Shown: positions 1-8,515, numbered from the stretch's first letter. The stretch is DNA of 20,865 nt from Desulfobacteraceae bacterium (GCA_024225895.1 JAAEMC010000045.1:1-20865), one strand, 5' to 3'. The notes: generated by a model from the letters alone, not told the origin. Translations and numbers: made by a program.

Positions 1-39
1 AGAAGAGAATGCGATAATTTATTTTTTTTTGGATCTGAC

Positions 40-45
40 TATAAT
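40..45 (+). promoter_or_regulatory. Possible -10 box for the first gene
   Basis: A perfect TATAAT hexamer lies 25 bases before the first possible start codon. The bases 17 upstream (AT-rich, preceded by a T-run that may end a gene outside the window) do not resemble a good -35 box, so this is only a candidate. Confidence 0.3.
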
Positions 46-70
46 AATTGAGCCATTGACCTAAGAAAAA

Positions 71-910
71 ATGACCGGCATAATGCAATCTATGAAAACA
101 AGGACGTTCTCAAAAATCGACAATATGTCCAGTAAAAATGAGCGCTTCTCCACTTTTTCTTTTCATTTTTTATTCTTTTGGCTGGGTGCATTTTTCATAC
201 TGCTAAGTCCCTTTTGGATAGGACAAGCAGATGCCGGGCAAGCAAAAGATCCATCCAAGAAAATCGTCATTGCCGCCATAGTTGATGACAAATTCCATAC
301 TATTGCCATGGATATCTTACATCTGGCCTATCAAAGAATAGGATATACAGCATTATTCATTGAGATGCCGGGCAAGCGGTGTCTGGAATATGCAAACAGT
401 GGGAAAGTGGACGGCGATGCAGCAAGGGTAAAGGGCATTTGCCAAATTTACCAGAACCTTTTGCCTGTTAAAATGCCGATTCTTTATTTCCAGGGAGTGG
501 CATTTACCAAAGGCATCCGACCCTCTATCCGGAACTGGAATGATCTTAAAGGCCTTAGAATAGGGGTTGTCAGCGGTATTCAACATTACCAGGAAGGTAT
601 CAAAGACATGAACCTCTTTTTGGCTGACAACCAGAACCACCTGTTTAAACTGTTGTCGTTGGACCGCATACAGGTTGCCATATCCGACAAAACATCAGGA
701 CTACTTGAAATTGACAAAAACTTTAAGGATGCCGGCCTGCATACAGTAAATCCACCTATGTACGCATCCTATCTGTTCCATGTTGTCCATAAAAAAAACC
801 GCAAGCTTATAGCACCCTTAGAAAAAGTATTATACCGGATGGAGAGGTCCGGAGAGATTCAGCAAATAGAAAAAAATATTTTAAAACAGCTGGCAACTCA
901 AAATAAATAA
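71..910 (+). CDS. Family 3 extracellular solute-binding protein
   Basis: This 279-residue protein looks like a periplasmic amino-acid/polar-solute-binding protein (SBP_bac_3 type). A hydrophobic segment at about residues 30-50, ending in QADAGQA, is a plausible signal peptide. From about residue 63 the chain follows the fold of this family: an early beta strand (KIVIAAI), a WNDLKGLRIGVVSG segment where the second lobe begins, and a C-terminal helix with RMERSGEIQQIEKN. No permease or ATPase gene is next to it, so it may be an orphan binding protein or feed a sensor rather than a transporter. The start is uncertain: four in-frame ATGs lie between 71 and 127 and none has a strong ribosome binding site. 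The ATG at 125 (MSSKNERF) would give a more ordinary signal-peptide length. The ligand is unknown. Confidence 0.75.
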   Translation: MTGIMQSMKTRTFSKIDNMSSKNERFSTFSFHFLFFWLGAFFILLSPFWIGQADAGQAKDPSKKIVIAAIVDDKFHTIAMDILHLAYQRIGYTALFIEMPGKRCLEYANSGKVDGDAARVKGICQIYQNLLPVKMPILYFQGVAFTKGIRPSIRNWNDLKGLRIGVVSGIQHYQEGIKDMNLFLADNQNHLFKLLSLDRIQVAISDKTSGLLEIDKNFKDAGLHTVNPPMYASYLFHVVHKKNRKLIAPLEKVLYRMERSGEIQQIEKNILKQLATQNK

Positions 911-997
911 ATCAGTAACACCCAAATCCACCATCAAATTACATAACATGCCACAATAACAACAAAAAGACACATCCTTTGGCCACCATCAACAGGG

Positions 998-2410
998 TTA
1001 CAAAAGAAATTCATCCCCCATCTGCCACCACCCAATAGTAGAACCCACTCTTGCAAATTCAACCTTTTCCCTTATTTCCACCTCTCTGATCCAGTCTCCA
1101 AGACCACAAAAATGATGGATGATCAATGGAGTTGAATGGGGCGGCAGGATATCTCGGGCAAGCTGGTGAAGACTGATGGTCCGGTTGGTGTTATAGGAAG
1201 TCTCCTGTGTGTCCCAGGGTGTGGGGTGGATAAATCCATGGACAGCGCCCTCTTGTTTCATATATCCGAAATGGTTGAGAAAATCTGCTTTAAGGGCCCT
1301 GATTTTTTGGATGGCAGATACATTGCTTTTCACATCAACACCTTTGTTCAGGTTGTTTAGTATTGTATCATCAAAAGCTTCAAAGCCGATGGATGAAAAG
1401 AGAATTCGGATATCTTTTTCACCTGCCCTTTTTAAAACTTGTGTCAAAGGCGAAATCCCTTTTAAAAAATAATCTGCCCGGAGGGTGAGATTTATCTGGC
1501 TAAGATTTATGGAAATTGCCTGGGCCATATCCAATAAATTGCCAAGTTTGAATAGCGGGCTTTCATTGATCAACTCAAAGGGTATCTTTTTATTATCTTC
1601 TCCTTGCGGCAATCCTTGAAGCTGGGACTGAACCGCCTTTTTACCCAATACACCGACAAATCCCTTATCTGTTGCAACATCACAAAAACTGCACCCTTTC
1701 TGGACGATTGCAATCTTTTTGGCATCTGAATACTTTTTTTGCAGGGCACTTGGATAATCAATAAATATTTTTCTTTCTTTTGAGGCATGGGGACAGCCAA
1801 TCTGGGACAGGACCTGGGCCGTTGTTATTTTTAAAGGAACAAAAGCCGCACCATCCAAAGTATAAAGAGTTTGCCAATCGGTTGTTGACAAAAATCTATC
1901 TTCCCACTTTTCAGAGGGATTCTGAAGTATTTTTCCTTTCCCATTTTTGTAGACAGCGCCTTTTATCTGGGACAGATCCGTATCTGAACAAAGCCATGGC
2001 AATATCTGCTGGGCCGGTCCGTGAAGAGCAAAGGAAAAATTGTCTGACAGTCCCTGGAATCTGTGGTGATATTTTTGACACCCTTTCTCCCCTATAAAAT
2101 CCGGAGCTGCCTGGGGTCCGGCCAAAATGGTGGTGGCCCCTTCTTCTTTCAATTCCCCGGCAAAGTCAAAAAGGTCCGGCCGTCCGCCGAGGCTTGCAAA
2201 CCCGATCACAGGCTTTTGTTCCCTGAAATAGGCATAGACGGCGCTTTTTAAATCCGACAGATTATCTTCATTGGTTATGCCTGCCACGATACTGGAATAA
2301 GGTGAGTTTTCATTAATAATAGTGGCAGCCATCTGTGGTCCTAACAACCCATAGGATTCCCCTGTAAAATACCCGCAAATAATTAAAAACCTCTTTTTGT
2401 TTTGCTTCAT
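998..2410 (-). CDS. Cobalamin-binding-type radical SAM protein with CX33CX2C
   Basis: This 470-residue protein has the two-part build of B12-binding radical SAM enzymes. Residues 5-135 resemble a Rossmann cobalamin-binding domain (AGPQAAPDF near 97-105), although the DXHXXG motif of base-off B12 proteins is not seen. Residues 230-400 look like the radical SAM barrel: GCSFC at 239-243, LTLRADYF at 308-315, and IGFEAFDDTILNNLNKG at 341-357, the usual 'GIES...LNKG' region. The canonical CX3CX2C cluster motif is not present. C240 and C243 form the CX2C half, and the nearest upstream cysteine is C206 (IGCPHAS), which gives CX33CX2C. The C-terminus is rich in His and Trp (IIHHFCGLGDW). The gene stands alone and converges with the solute-binding protein. 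Its start has a modest AAAGG ribosome site. The substrate cannot be told from sequence; the radical SAM call itself is fairly safe. Confidence 0.75.
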   Translation of the reverse strand: MKQNKKRFLIICGYFTGESYGLLGPQMAATIINENSPYSSIVAGITNEDNLSDLKSAVYAYFREQKPVIGFASLGGRPDLFDFAGELKEEGATTILAGPQAAPDFIGEKGCQKYHHRFQGLSDNFSFALHGPAQQILPWLCSDTDLSQIKGAVYKNGKGKILQNPSEKWEDRFLSTTDWQTLYTLDGAAFVPLKITTAQVLSQIGCPHASKERKIFIDYPSALQKKYSDAKKIAIVQKGCSFCDVATDKGFVGVLGKKAVQSQLQGLPQGEDNKKIPFELINESPLFKLGNLLDMAQAISINLSQINLTLRADYFLKGISPLTQVLKRAGEKDIRILFSSIGFEAFDDTILNNLNKGVDVKSNVSAIQKIRALKADFLNHFGYMKQEGAVHGFIHPTPWDTQETSYNTNRTISLHQLARDILPPHSTPLIIHHFCGLGDWIREVEIREKVEFARVGSTIGWWQMGDEFLL

Positions 2411-2529
2411 AGTCGCCTTTTTTTAACTCATTTTTCAGCCTTTACTATATCTCAAGGGGAAATCGAATGAAAGGGGCGATGTCCCCACTTGTAACCCTTG
2501 CCGGCAAACCTGTTTTCTCAAATGATTCA

Positions 2530-2558
2530 TTGACAATGGCAGATCTGTATACTATTTC
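2530..2558 (+). promoter_or_regulatory. Weak candidate promoter for the Cache/chemoreceptor pair
   Basis: A perfect TTGACA (2530-2535) is followed 17 bases later by TATTTC (2553-2558), which matches only the first three positions of a -10 box. A TATACT lies at 2549 but at a poor spacing of 13. The promoter would leave a leader of about 110 bases holding the two hairpins described separately. Confidence 0.3.
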
Positions 2559-2584
2559 CCTTTACTATAGAGCGGTCTCAATTA

Positions 2585-2628
2585 ACCATGACAGCAGTTT
2601 CATGGTGTTGTTACCATTTTATAATGGT
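2585..2628. repeat. Two back-to-back inverted repeats built on ACCAT/ATGGT
   Basis: ACCATGA (2585-2591) pairs exactly with TCATGGT (2600-2606) across 8 bases. ACCATT (2613-2618) pairs exactly with AATGGT (2623-2628) across TTAT. The second repeat ends 44 bases before the Cache gene start. The shared core suggests tandem operator half-sites or a structured leader; neither is followed by a T-run, so a terminator is unlikely. Confidence 0.5.
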
Positions 2629-2672
2629 GTGGAGCAAATCTTTTACAATTCAATTTAACACTGGAGGTTATT

Positions 2673-3149
2673 ATGAAATGTTTACGTCTCGTATCTGTCT
2701 TTTTATTTATATTCCTTTTTACTGCTACCCTTGCAGGTATCGGCTCTGCCCAGGAATCTGCCACCAAAGAAGAATGCATTAAAATGACAAAAGCAGCGGG
2801 TGACATGGTCAAGAAAAAAGGCCTGGATGCTGCGCTGGTGGCAATCAACGACAAAAACGGTCCCTTTGTCTGGAAAGATACTTATGTATTCTGCATTAAT
2901 ATGGAATCACAGACCGTTGTCGGTCATCCGATCAAACCCGGCCTTATCGGCAAAAATCTGATGGGGATCAAAGATGTTAACGGCAAAATGTTTTTTTCAG
3001 AATTTGTTAATGTTGCCAAAAATAAAGGAGAAGGCTGGGTTGACTATATGTGGCCAAAACCCAATGAGAAAAAGCCGTCCCCAAAGGTGTCATATATTTA
3101 TCGCGTGCCCGGCGAAGATTTATTAATGGCTGCAGGTACATACGAATAG
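2673..3149 (+). CDS. Secreted single-Cache-domain protein
   Basis: This 158-residue protein has a clear signal peptide (residues 1-26, basic start, hydrophobic core, cleavage near GSA-QE) and then a compact Cache-type small-molecule sensing domain at about 30-157. Family hallmarks are a long N-terminal helix (ECIKMTKAAGDMVKKKG), the paired strands AALVAINDKNGPFVWKDTYVFCINM, the GHPIKPGLIGKNLMGIKDVNGKMFFSEF turn, and the closing strand KVSYIYRVPGEDLLMAAGTYE. No transmembrane helix follows the domain, so it should be free in the periplasm. A strong GGAGG lies at the right distance from the ATG. It sits 63 bases before a chemoreceptor gene in the same direction, so it may present a ligand to that receptor; the partnership is inferred from position only. 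C35 and C73 could form a disulfide. Confidence 0.8.
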   Translation: MKCLRLVSVFLFIFLFTATLAGIGSAQESATKEECIKMTKAAGDMVKKKGLDAALVAINDKNGPFVWKDTYVFCINMESQTVVGHPIKPGLIGKNLMGIKDVNGKMFFSEFVNVAKNKGEGWVDYMWPKPNEKKPSPKVSYIYRVPGEDLLMAAGTYE

Positions 3150-3212
3150 CTTCATCATAAAGCACATTTAAGACTGTCCATCGCAAGTTAATGCGATGAA
3201 AGGAGTTATGTG

Positions 3213-5051
3213 ATGAAACTATCCGGCCGGTTTAGCTTCAACCTGCTTCGTTATTCCAGTATTCGGGTAAAGATCATCCTGTTTCCCATTATTGCCATTT
3301 TGGGAATGCTTGCCATTGCTGGGAACAACCGGGTTCAAAAGACATCCGTCAACCGTCAGATGGCGGTGGGAAGGTTAAGTCAGACCCTTTCTGCGGATAT
3401 TGTCGAACTGATGATGATCGAAGAAAAATTTATCAACACAACCGACGAATCCCTTTTAAAAGCCCGTGACAAGGAACGAAAGCATATCAAAGAATCAATG
3501 GAACGGCTGCGGGATATAACCAACGAAACGCTGTTTAAAACTATCTCGGACAAGGAATCCGCACACGCCAAGGTCTTTGACACCATGGCAGATACCCTTG
3601 TACAGATAGATCAAACAGCAGGGTTTCTTACCAAGGAAATTGATACCATTAATGATCTCCTGGATCAGAATATCGGTGCGATTGACTACGAAGAAACTGA
3701 GAAGACGATGGAAGGAGAAGCTCTTTCTTCCATGAAAGAATCCGCGAGAAGGGAAACCATTAAATTCAGTGGGTTGGGCAATCGCCTGCTGTTAAATATT
3801 TTTCAAAATCTGTTTATCCTTACCGACGATGGTAAATATCTTAAAGCCAAAACGCAATTGAACAAAATTATCACCAATACTCAAAAGAATGTCACCAGTA
3901 TTTATGGCGCCGTCAACGATCCGGAATTCAACAAGCGCTGGGATGATGTCAAAAAAGCAATCAAAAAAATCGGTGAGCTTGAACAGGCGCTTTTTTCATC
4001 CTGGCAAAAAAAACAGGAGATGTTGCCCTCGTTTAACCAGTCCGGAAAAGCCGTTCAAAATCAAATCATCCAGATTGTTGAAAACTCCCGTTTACGTATT
4101 GAGCAGACACAACGGACCGGGGACATGATCAGTTGGGTTGTCTTTCTGATCAGCATATCCGTGTTGATTCTTTTGGGTGTTGTCATGTACCGCGGGGTCA
4201 GCCTGCCGATTTCAAAGGCAGTTGACATGTTCAAAGATGTTGCGGAAGGGGAAGGAGATCTTACCAAACGGTTGGAATTTGACAGCAAGGATGAGATCGG
4301 CGAAATGGGCCACTGGTTTAACCGGTTTGTAGAAAAAATACAGGCCATTGTCTATGACCTGGCGCAGAATGCTTCAAACCTGGGGACGTCGGCCAATACC
4401 TTATCCGGTATTTCTAAAGAGATGTCGTCAGGGGCGGAGCAAACATCTGAGAAAGCTTCTACAGTGGCTGCTGCAAGCGAAGAAATGAGCAATACTTTTA
4501 ATTCAGTAGCGGCGGCAATGGAACAGGCCACCGGCAATATGGGGATGGTCAGTTCAGCCACCGAACAGATGAACAGCACCATCCAGGAAATCGCAAAGAA
4601 TACGGGAAATGCGCGCGGAATTACCCGCAATGCGGTTGAACGGACCCAAAGCGCCACCGGCTATATGGGCAAGCTGGGGCAATCTGCGGACGAGATCGGT
4701 AATGTTATCGAAACCATTACAGAGATCTATGAACAGATCAACCTTCTGGCACTCAATGCAACCATTGAGGCAGCCCGTGCAGGAGAAGCAGGCAAGGGCT
4801 TTGCGGTGGTGGCCAATGAAATCAAGGAATTGGCCAACCAGACCGCCGAGGCTACTGGTGAAATTAAAACCCGGGTTCAAGGCATTCAGGTGACCACAAA
4901 AAGTACGGTGAAAGAAATCGGAAATGTCTCCACCGTGGTCAATGAAATCAATGAAATTGTGGCCACCATCTCTGCGGCAGTTGAAGAGCAGACCGCTACA
5001 ACACAGGAAATTTCGATAAATGTTGCCCAGGCATCCAAAGGCATCAGTTAA
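3213..5051 (+). CDS. Methyl-accepting chemotaxis protein, truncated by an in-frame TAA
   Basis: This is a transmembrane chemoreceptor that would relay signals to CheA/CheW at the cell pole. From the ATG at 3213 (AAGGAG seven bases upstream; a GTG at 3210 is also in frame but too close to it) residues are: TM1 about 20-37, a helical periplasmic sensor about 38-304, TM2 about 305-327, HAMP about 328-380 ([23 protein letters not shown]), and the signalling hairpin from about 400. The conserved tip [28 protein letters not shown] is at 507-533. The frame stops at 612 residues in the middle of the returning helix, yet the same frame continues with normal chemoreceptor sequence to a second stop at 5229-5231. 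A full protein would have 672 residues. The truncated form keeps the CheA-contact tip but loses the membrane-proximal part of the C-terminal helix, so function is doubtful. It is probably co-transcribed with the Cache protein. Confidence 0.85.
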   Translation: MKLSGRFSFNLLRYSSIRVKIILFPIIAILGMLAIAGNNRVQKTSVNRQMAVGRLSQTLSADIVELMMIEEKFINTTDESLLKARDKERKHIKESMERLRDITNETLFKTISDKESAHAKVFDTMADTLVQIDQTAGFLTKEIDTINDLLDQNIGAIDYEETEKTMEGEALSSMKESARRETIKFSGLGNRLLLNIFQNLFILTDDGKYLKAKTQLNKIITNTQKNVTSIYGAVNDPEFNKRWDDVKKAIKKIGELEQALFSSWQKKQEMLPSFNQSGKAVQNQIIQIVENSRLRIEQTQRTGDMISWVVFLISISVLILLGVVMYRGVSLPISKAVDMFKDVAEGEGDLTKRLEFDSKDEIGEMGHWFNRFVEKIQAIVYDLAQNASNLGTSANTLSGISKEMSSGAEQTSEKASTVAAASEEMSNTFNSVAAAMEQATGNMGMVSSATEQMNSTIQEIAKNTGNARGITRNAVERTQSATGYMGKLGQSADEIGNVIETITEIYEQINLLALNATIEAARAGEAGKGFAVVANEIKELANQTAEATGEIKTRVQGIQVTTKSTVKEIGNVSTVVNEINEIVATISAAVEEQTATTQEISINVAQASKGIS

Positions 5052-5231
5052 GTAAACACAAACGTTGCCCAAAGTTCTGAAGTGGCTTCAGACATTTCAC
5101 AAGAAATTTCCGGTGTCACCCAGTCATCTGAAGAAATTTCAGGCAACAGCAGCCGGGTGGATGAAAATGTCTCGGATTTGCTCTCTTTGGCTGAAAATTT
5201 GAATGAGGTTGTGGGCAGGTTCAAGTATTAA
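5052..5231 (+). pseudogene. Stranded C-terminal tail of the chemoreceptor
   Basis: Reading straight on from the TAA in the same frame gives 59 residues beginning VNTNVAQSSEVASDISQ and ending LAENLNEVVGRFKY before a TAA at 5229-5231. This is the usual end of a chemoreceptor signalling domain. The stop falls where GIS is normally followed by Glu, so a single GAA to TAA change would explain it. There is no start codon with a ribosome site for independent translation. Confidence 0.85.
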
Positions 5232-5265
5232 ATTATTATTGAGACCTGCGTAGTGCATTAATTGT

Positions 5266-5305
5266 TAGGGGGCGGACACACAGATCCGTCCCCTATACTT
5301 TTTTT
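5266..5305 (+). terminator. Hairpin terminator after the chemoreceptor; solo REP-like unit
   Basis: An 11-base stem (5266-5276 with 5285-5295, one G-T wobble, 8-base loop) is followed by TATAC and seven T at 5299-5305, a good Rho-independent terminator for the + strand. The stem also matches one arm of the REP/MITE-like elements at 12301 and 20539 (GGGGCGGA...CACA...TCCGTCCCC). On the minus strand no T-run follows, so it would stop the ligase operon less well. Confidence 0.75.
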
Positions 5306-6962
5306 ATTTGGTCTCTTTGGCAATCTTCCTTTTCTCATCATCCCGAACTTCCCGGCGCAAGAGTTTGCCGACCTTGGACCTGGGCAGCATGTCCCTGAAT
5401 TCCACATATCCCGGCACCTTGTAGGATGCCAGCCGCTCCCGGCAAAATTTAATCAATTCCACACCGCCTACGCCCTTGGCATCATCTTTAAGCACAACAA
5501 TGGCCTTGATCCGCTCCCCGACCTTTTCATCGGGCACACCAATGACACAGGCATTGATCACTGTGGGGTGATCCTGCAAGGTGGCCTCTATTTCCGAGGC
5601 AGAAACCCGGTATCCCTTGTGCTTGATAATATCAGCAGAGCGTTCCATATAAACCAGTTCGCCGTCCGGCTTACAGGAGACATAATCCCCCATGCGACAA
5701 TAGAGTTTGTCATTGACCTTTACATAGGTCCTTTCGGTTTCATCCGGGCGTTCATAATACTCTTTTAAGGAATGCTCTGAAGAAACAAAAAGCTCTCCGC
5801 TTTCGCCATCTTCAACACATTCAAGGGTCACAGGGTCCACCACAATGCACTCCCGACTTTCCAAGGGATATCCAATGGAACCGGATGCGGGTTCCGTGCC
5901 GATCTTGCTGTAGGTCACATGCCCGGCCTCTGTGGAGCCGTAGACCTGGTATATGGGGACCCCACATCTTTCTTTGAATCTTTTGTGAACCTTTGCCGGC
6001 AGCACATCCCCTCCACAAAAACAATAGGTCAATGAAGATAAATCATATTGATCCAGCCTGTCATTTTCCAGGATCATCCGGTACAGGGCCGGAACCCCCA
6101 AAAGCCACCGGACCTTATATCTTTGGATGGAAACCAGGATGGCATCCACCTGTGGCTGCGGCATGAGAACGGCCATGTTGCCCTTGTTGAGCACCAAAGC
6201 CATAAAAAGGCCCAGGGCCATGATATGAAACAATGGATTGATGGCAATATAGACATCATTGCCTTCTTTTAAGTGGTCCCCGGCCACATGAAAGGTTACG
6301 TCATTGATATAGGAGGTCGAACCTATGTGATTTCCGGGGACCCCTTTTGGAAAGCCTGTGGTACCTCCGGTGTAAAGGATATAGGACAAATCCTCCACAG
6401 GATCTATGGGGATAGCTTCAGTTAAAGGAGGGGCTTTCAGCATGGACTTAAAGGAAACCACTTTATCATCATACAACACCTTGCCGTGGGGAATTTTATC
6501 AAACAAAACTCCCACTATCCGTTTCCAGGCCGGTAAAAGATCCACCATATTTGTTACAATAGCATGATTCAGCCCTGCCGGTTCAAAGACCTCTTTAACA
6601 TAACCAAAATTGGTATCTGAGCAGATCACGGTTTTTGCCCCGGAATTTTTGATCATGTAGGTAATCTCATGGGAAGTATAAATTGGGGAAACCGGCACCA
6701 GGACAGCGCCTGCCTTTTGAATACCCAAAAATGCAATTACCCATTGAATACAGTTAGGAATATACAAAAGAACCTTATCCCCTTTTTGTACCCCCATGTT
6801 GATCAGGGCCCCTGCAAACCGTTCGGATAAATTTTTTAACCGCTTGTATGAGAACCGTTCGCCAAGATAGAGAACTGCCGTGTTATCCGGATATTTTTCA
6901 CTCATCTTATCAAACCGGGTGAATGAAAGCTCTTTTTCCAAAGGGATGATGTTGTTCACCAT
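5304..6962 (-). CDS. AMP-forming acyl/aryl-CoA ligase
   Basis: This enzyme should activate a carboxylic acid with ATP to an acyl-adenylate and then to the CoA thioester. All core motifs of the ANL superfamily are present in 552 residues: the P-loop YTGGTTGFPKG (197-207), YGSTE (341-345), MGD (424-426), the hinge region with HKGYRVSASEIE (448-459), and PRSKVGK (527-533) with the catalytic lysine K533. The start at 6962 is chosen because AAGGAGG lies nine bases upstream; a longer frame would overlap the preceding gene. It is the last gene of the Liv-type operon, 25 bases after livF, which suggests that the imported substrate is a carboxylic acid trapped as its CoA ester. Layout is that of FadD-like medium/long-chain or aromatic acid ligases; the actual acid cannot be read from the sequence. 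Confidence 0.88.
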   Translation of the reverse strand: MVNNIIPLEKELSFTRFDKMSEKYPDNTAVLYLGERFSYKRLKNLSERFAGALINMGVQKGDKVLLYIPNCIQWVIAFLGIQKAGAVLVPVSPIYTSHEITYMIKNSGAKTVICSDTNFGYVKEVFEPAGLNHAIVTNMVDLLPAWKRIVGVLFDKIPHGKVLYDDKVVSFKSMLKAPPLTEAIPIDPVEDLSYILYTGGTTGFPKGVPGNHIGSTSYINDVTFHVAGDHLKEGNDVYIAINPLFHIMALGLFMALVLNKGNMAVLMPQPQVDAILVSIQRYKVRWLLGVPALYRMILENDRLDQYDLSSLTYCFCGGDVLPAKVHKRFKERCGVPIYQVYGSTEAGHVTYSKIGTEPASGSIGYPLESRECIVVDPVTLECVEDGESGELFVSSEHSLKEYYERPDETERTYVKVNDKLYCRMGDYVSCKPDGELVYMERSADIIKHKGYRVSASEIEATLQDHPTVINACVIGVPDEKVGERIKAIVVLKDDAKGVGGVELIKFCRERLASYKVPGYVEFRDMLPRSKVGKLLRREVRDDEKRKIAKETK

Positions 6963-6987
6963 TAAAACCTGCCTCCTTGTTATTTGA

Positions 6988-7734
6988 TCACACCCCAAAA
7001 TATGCGGATTTCACATCCGGGTTGTCCATTAATTCCTGACGTGTTCCTTCCATGACGGCTGCCCCGTTTTCCAGGATATAGGCATAGTCGACAATGGGAA
7101 AAACAGGCCGTGCATACTGTTCCGATACAATAATGGAAATCTTTTTTTCCTTCTGGATGGCCTTGGTAGCCTTGATCAGGGTGGCTTGCATCAAGGGGCT
7201 CAATCCTAAAAGCGGCTCATCTAAAAGCAAGAGTTTGGGCTGGGCCATCAATGCCCTTCCTATGGCCAGCATCTGTTGCTCACCGCCGCTTAAAAAGCCG
7301 CCTATCCTGCTCTTCAACCTTTTTAAAGCAGGAAAGACATGCAGTATATACTCCAGCGTATCTTTGGCCTGGGCTTTGGTGGCCAAAAAACCCCCGATCT
7401 TCAAATTCTCCAATACCGTGCTTTCTTTAAATATTCTACGGCGTTCCGGGCAAAGGATAATACCGGACTTTGCCCGAAGGCTCGGTTTTAAACTGGTAAT
7501 GTCCTGGTCATGGAACCGGATATCTCCGGAAATGGTGATGCGCTCGCCGCCTGCCATCTCTTCTTTTTTGCGGATATCCAGCATGATTCCGGACAAGGCG
7601 TACATCAAGGTGGACTTTCCTGCGCTGTTGGCCCCGAACACCCCTACAATGGAATTTTCACTGCACTGAATACTGATATTATTCAATGCCAGCATATTTT
7701 CATAAAAGACCATTAATTCATTTGCCTCAAGCAT
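6988..7734 (-). CDS. livF: Branched-chain-type ABC transporter ATPase, LivF-like
   Basis: This is one of the two cytoplasmic ATPases of a HAAT (Liv-type) importer. In 248 residues it has Walker A GANSAGKS (34-41), the signature LSGGEQQ (148-154), Walker B LLLLDEP (168-174), and SEQYA at 204-208 in the H-loop. The Gln in place of the H-loop His is usual for LivF, where the sequence is often VEQN. Its start overlaps the end of livG by eight bases, so the two are translationally coupled. A short insert at 53-66 (RKKEEMAGGERIT) lengthens the region after Walker A slightly compared with typical LivF. The neighbours (LivG, LivM, LivH, binding protein, ligase) fix the assignment to this transporter type but not the substrate. 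Confidence 0.92.
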   Translation of the reverse strand: MLEANELMVFYENMLALNNISIQCSENSIVGVFGANSAGKSTLMYALSGIMLDIRKKEEMAGGERITISGDIRFHDQDITSLKPSLRAKSGIILCPERRRIFKESTVLENLKIGGFLATKAQAKDTLEYILHVFPALKRLKSRIGGFLSGGEQQMLAIGRALMAQPKLLLLDEPLLGLSPLMQATLIKATKAIQKEKKISIIVSEQYARPVFPIVDYAYILENGAAVMEGTRQELMDNPDVKSAYFGV

Positions 7735-8515
7735 ATGTCATGACCTCCTCAACCTCTTCAGATCCAAAATAGGCTTCTTTGACCCCGGCATCTGCCATCA
7801 CCTCATCAGGACTCCCTTCAATGAGCTTTTCCCCGAAATTCATCACCATGATCCTGTTGGCCACCCGGAAAAGCTCCCGAAGCCTGTGTTCAATCATGAC
7901 AATGGTGATACCGTCCATCTGCAGCCGTTCTATCAGGGGTACCATGCTGGCAATCTCGCTCATGGAAAGTCCTGAAAAAACCTCATCACAAATAATGATC
8001 TCAGGTTTTAACGACAGGCACCGGGCCAGTTCCAAACGTTTGAGGTAGCCTGTGGGCAGGGTGGATGTGGTCTTAAAAGGAATATAGGAATCCCGTTCAA
8101 ACCCGATTTCTTCTAAAATGTCAATGCTGACCGTGTGCCGGTCACCAAGCCTGCCCCCGCCTCGCCAGCCGCCGGTACGCCTTGCCCGTGGAGAAAAAAG
8201 GGGGATGACAAGATTTTTGTAAGCAGGCAGGCTGTAATAGGGCCGCATCACCTGAAAGGTCCTTGTAACGCCCATGTCTGCAATTTTATGGGGTTTTTGA
8301 CCAGTGATGTTTTTACCTTTGAAAAAAATCATTCCGGACGAGGGTTTGATAAAGCCTGTGATATTATTGACAATGGTTGTCTTGCCCGAGCCATTGGGTC
8401 CGATGATGCCCAAAATTTCACCCTCGCCCACCTCAAAACTGACATCTGAAAGAGCGGTCACCCCGCCAAATTTTTTGGTCAGCCCAACCACCTTTAAAAT
8501 GGGGTCTTCAATCAT
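7727..8515 (-). CDS. livG: Branched-chain-type ABC transporter ATPase, LivG-like
   Basis: This is the second ATPase of the Liv-type importer, 262 residues. Walker A is GPNGSGKTT (39-47), the Q-loop Gln is Q88, and the H-loop has EHRLRELF with H210. Two motifs are unusual: the signature region reads LPTGYLKR (153-160) where LivG proteins normally have LSYGQQRR, and Walker B reads IIICDEVFSGLS (173-184) with Val replacing the Pro of DEP. The catalytic Glu (E178) is kept. A glycine/arginine-rich loop at 109-126 lies before the helical domain. The ATG at 8515 is preferred: it overlaps the livM stop as ATGA and has AAGGTGG eight bases upstream, whereas a GTG at 8527 falls inside that ribosome site. 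Confidence 0.92.
   Translation of the reverse strand: MIEDPILKVVGLTKKFGGVTALSDVSFEVGEGEILGIIGPNGSGKTTIVNNITGFIKPSSGMIFFKGKNITGQKPHKIADMGVTRTFQVMRPYYSLPAYKNLVIPLFSPRARRTGGWRGGGRLGDRHTVSIDILEEIGFERDSYIPFKTTSTLPTGYLKRLELARCLSLKPEIIICDEVFSGLSMSEIASMVPLIERLQMDGITIVMIEHRLRELFRVANRIMVMNFGEKLIEGSPDEVMADAGVKEAYFGSEEVEEVMTYA

Noticed and set aside
2472..2485. GGGG...CCCC hairpin as a riboswitch
   Set aside because: Only a four-base stem, with none of the conserved core of c-di-GMP, cobalamin or other riboswitches that I can recognise. It may be a decayed REP arm or chance.
5049..5051. Recoding of the chemoreceptor stop (selenocysteine or pyrrolysine)
   Set aside because: The codon is TAA, whereas these use TGA and TAG; no recoding element is seen.
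4554..5072. Long minus-strand frame of 172 codons opposite the chemoreceptor
   Set aside because: It mirrors the chemoreceptor codon pattern, gives a Cys/Phe/Gly-rich translation unlike any family I know, and has no ribosome site.
7094..7669. Plus-strand frame of 191 codons opposite livF
   Set aside because: It is a shadow of a strongly supported ATPase gene; the translation shows no domain.
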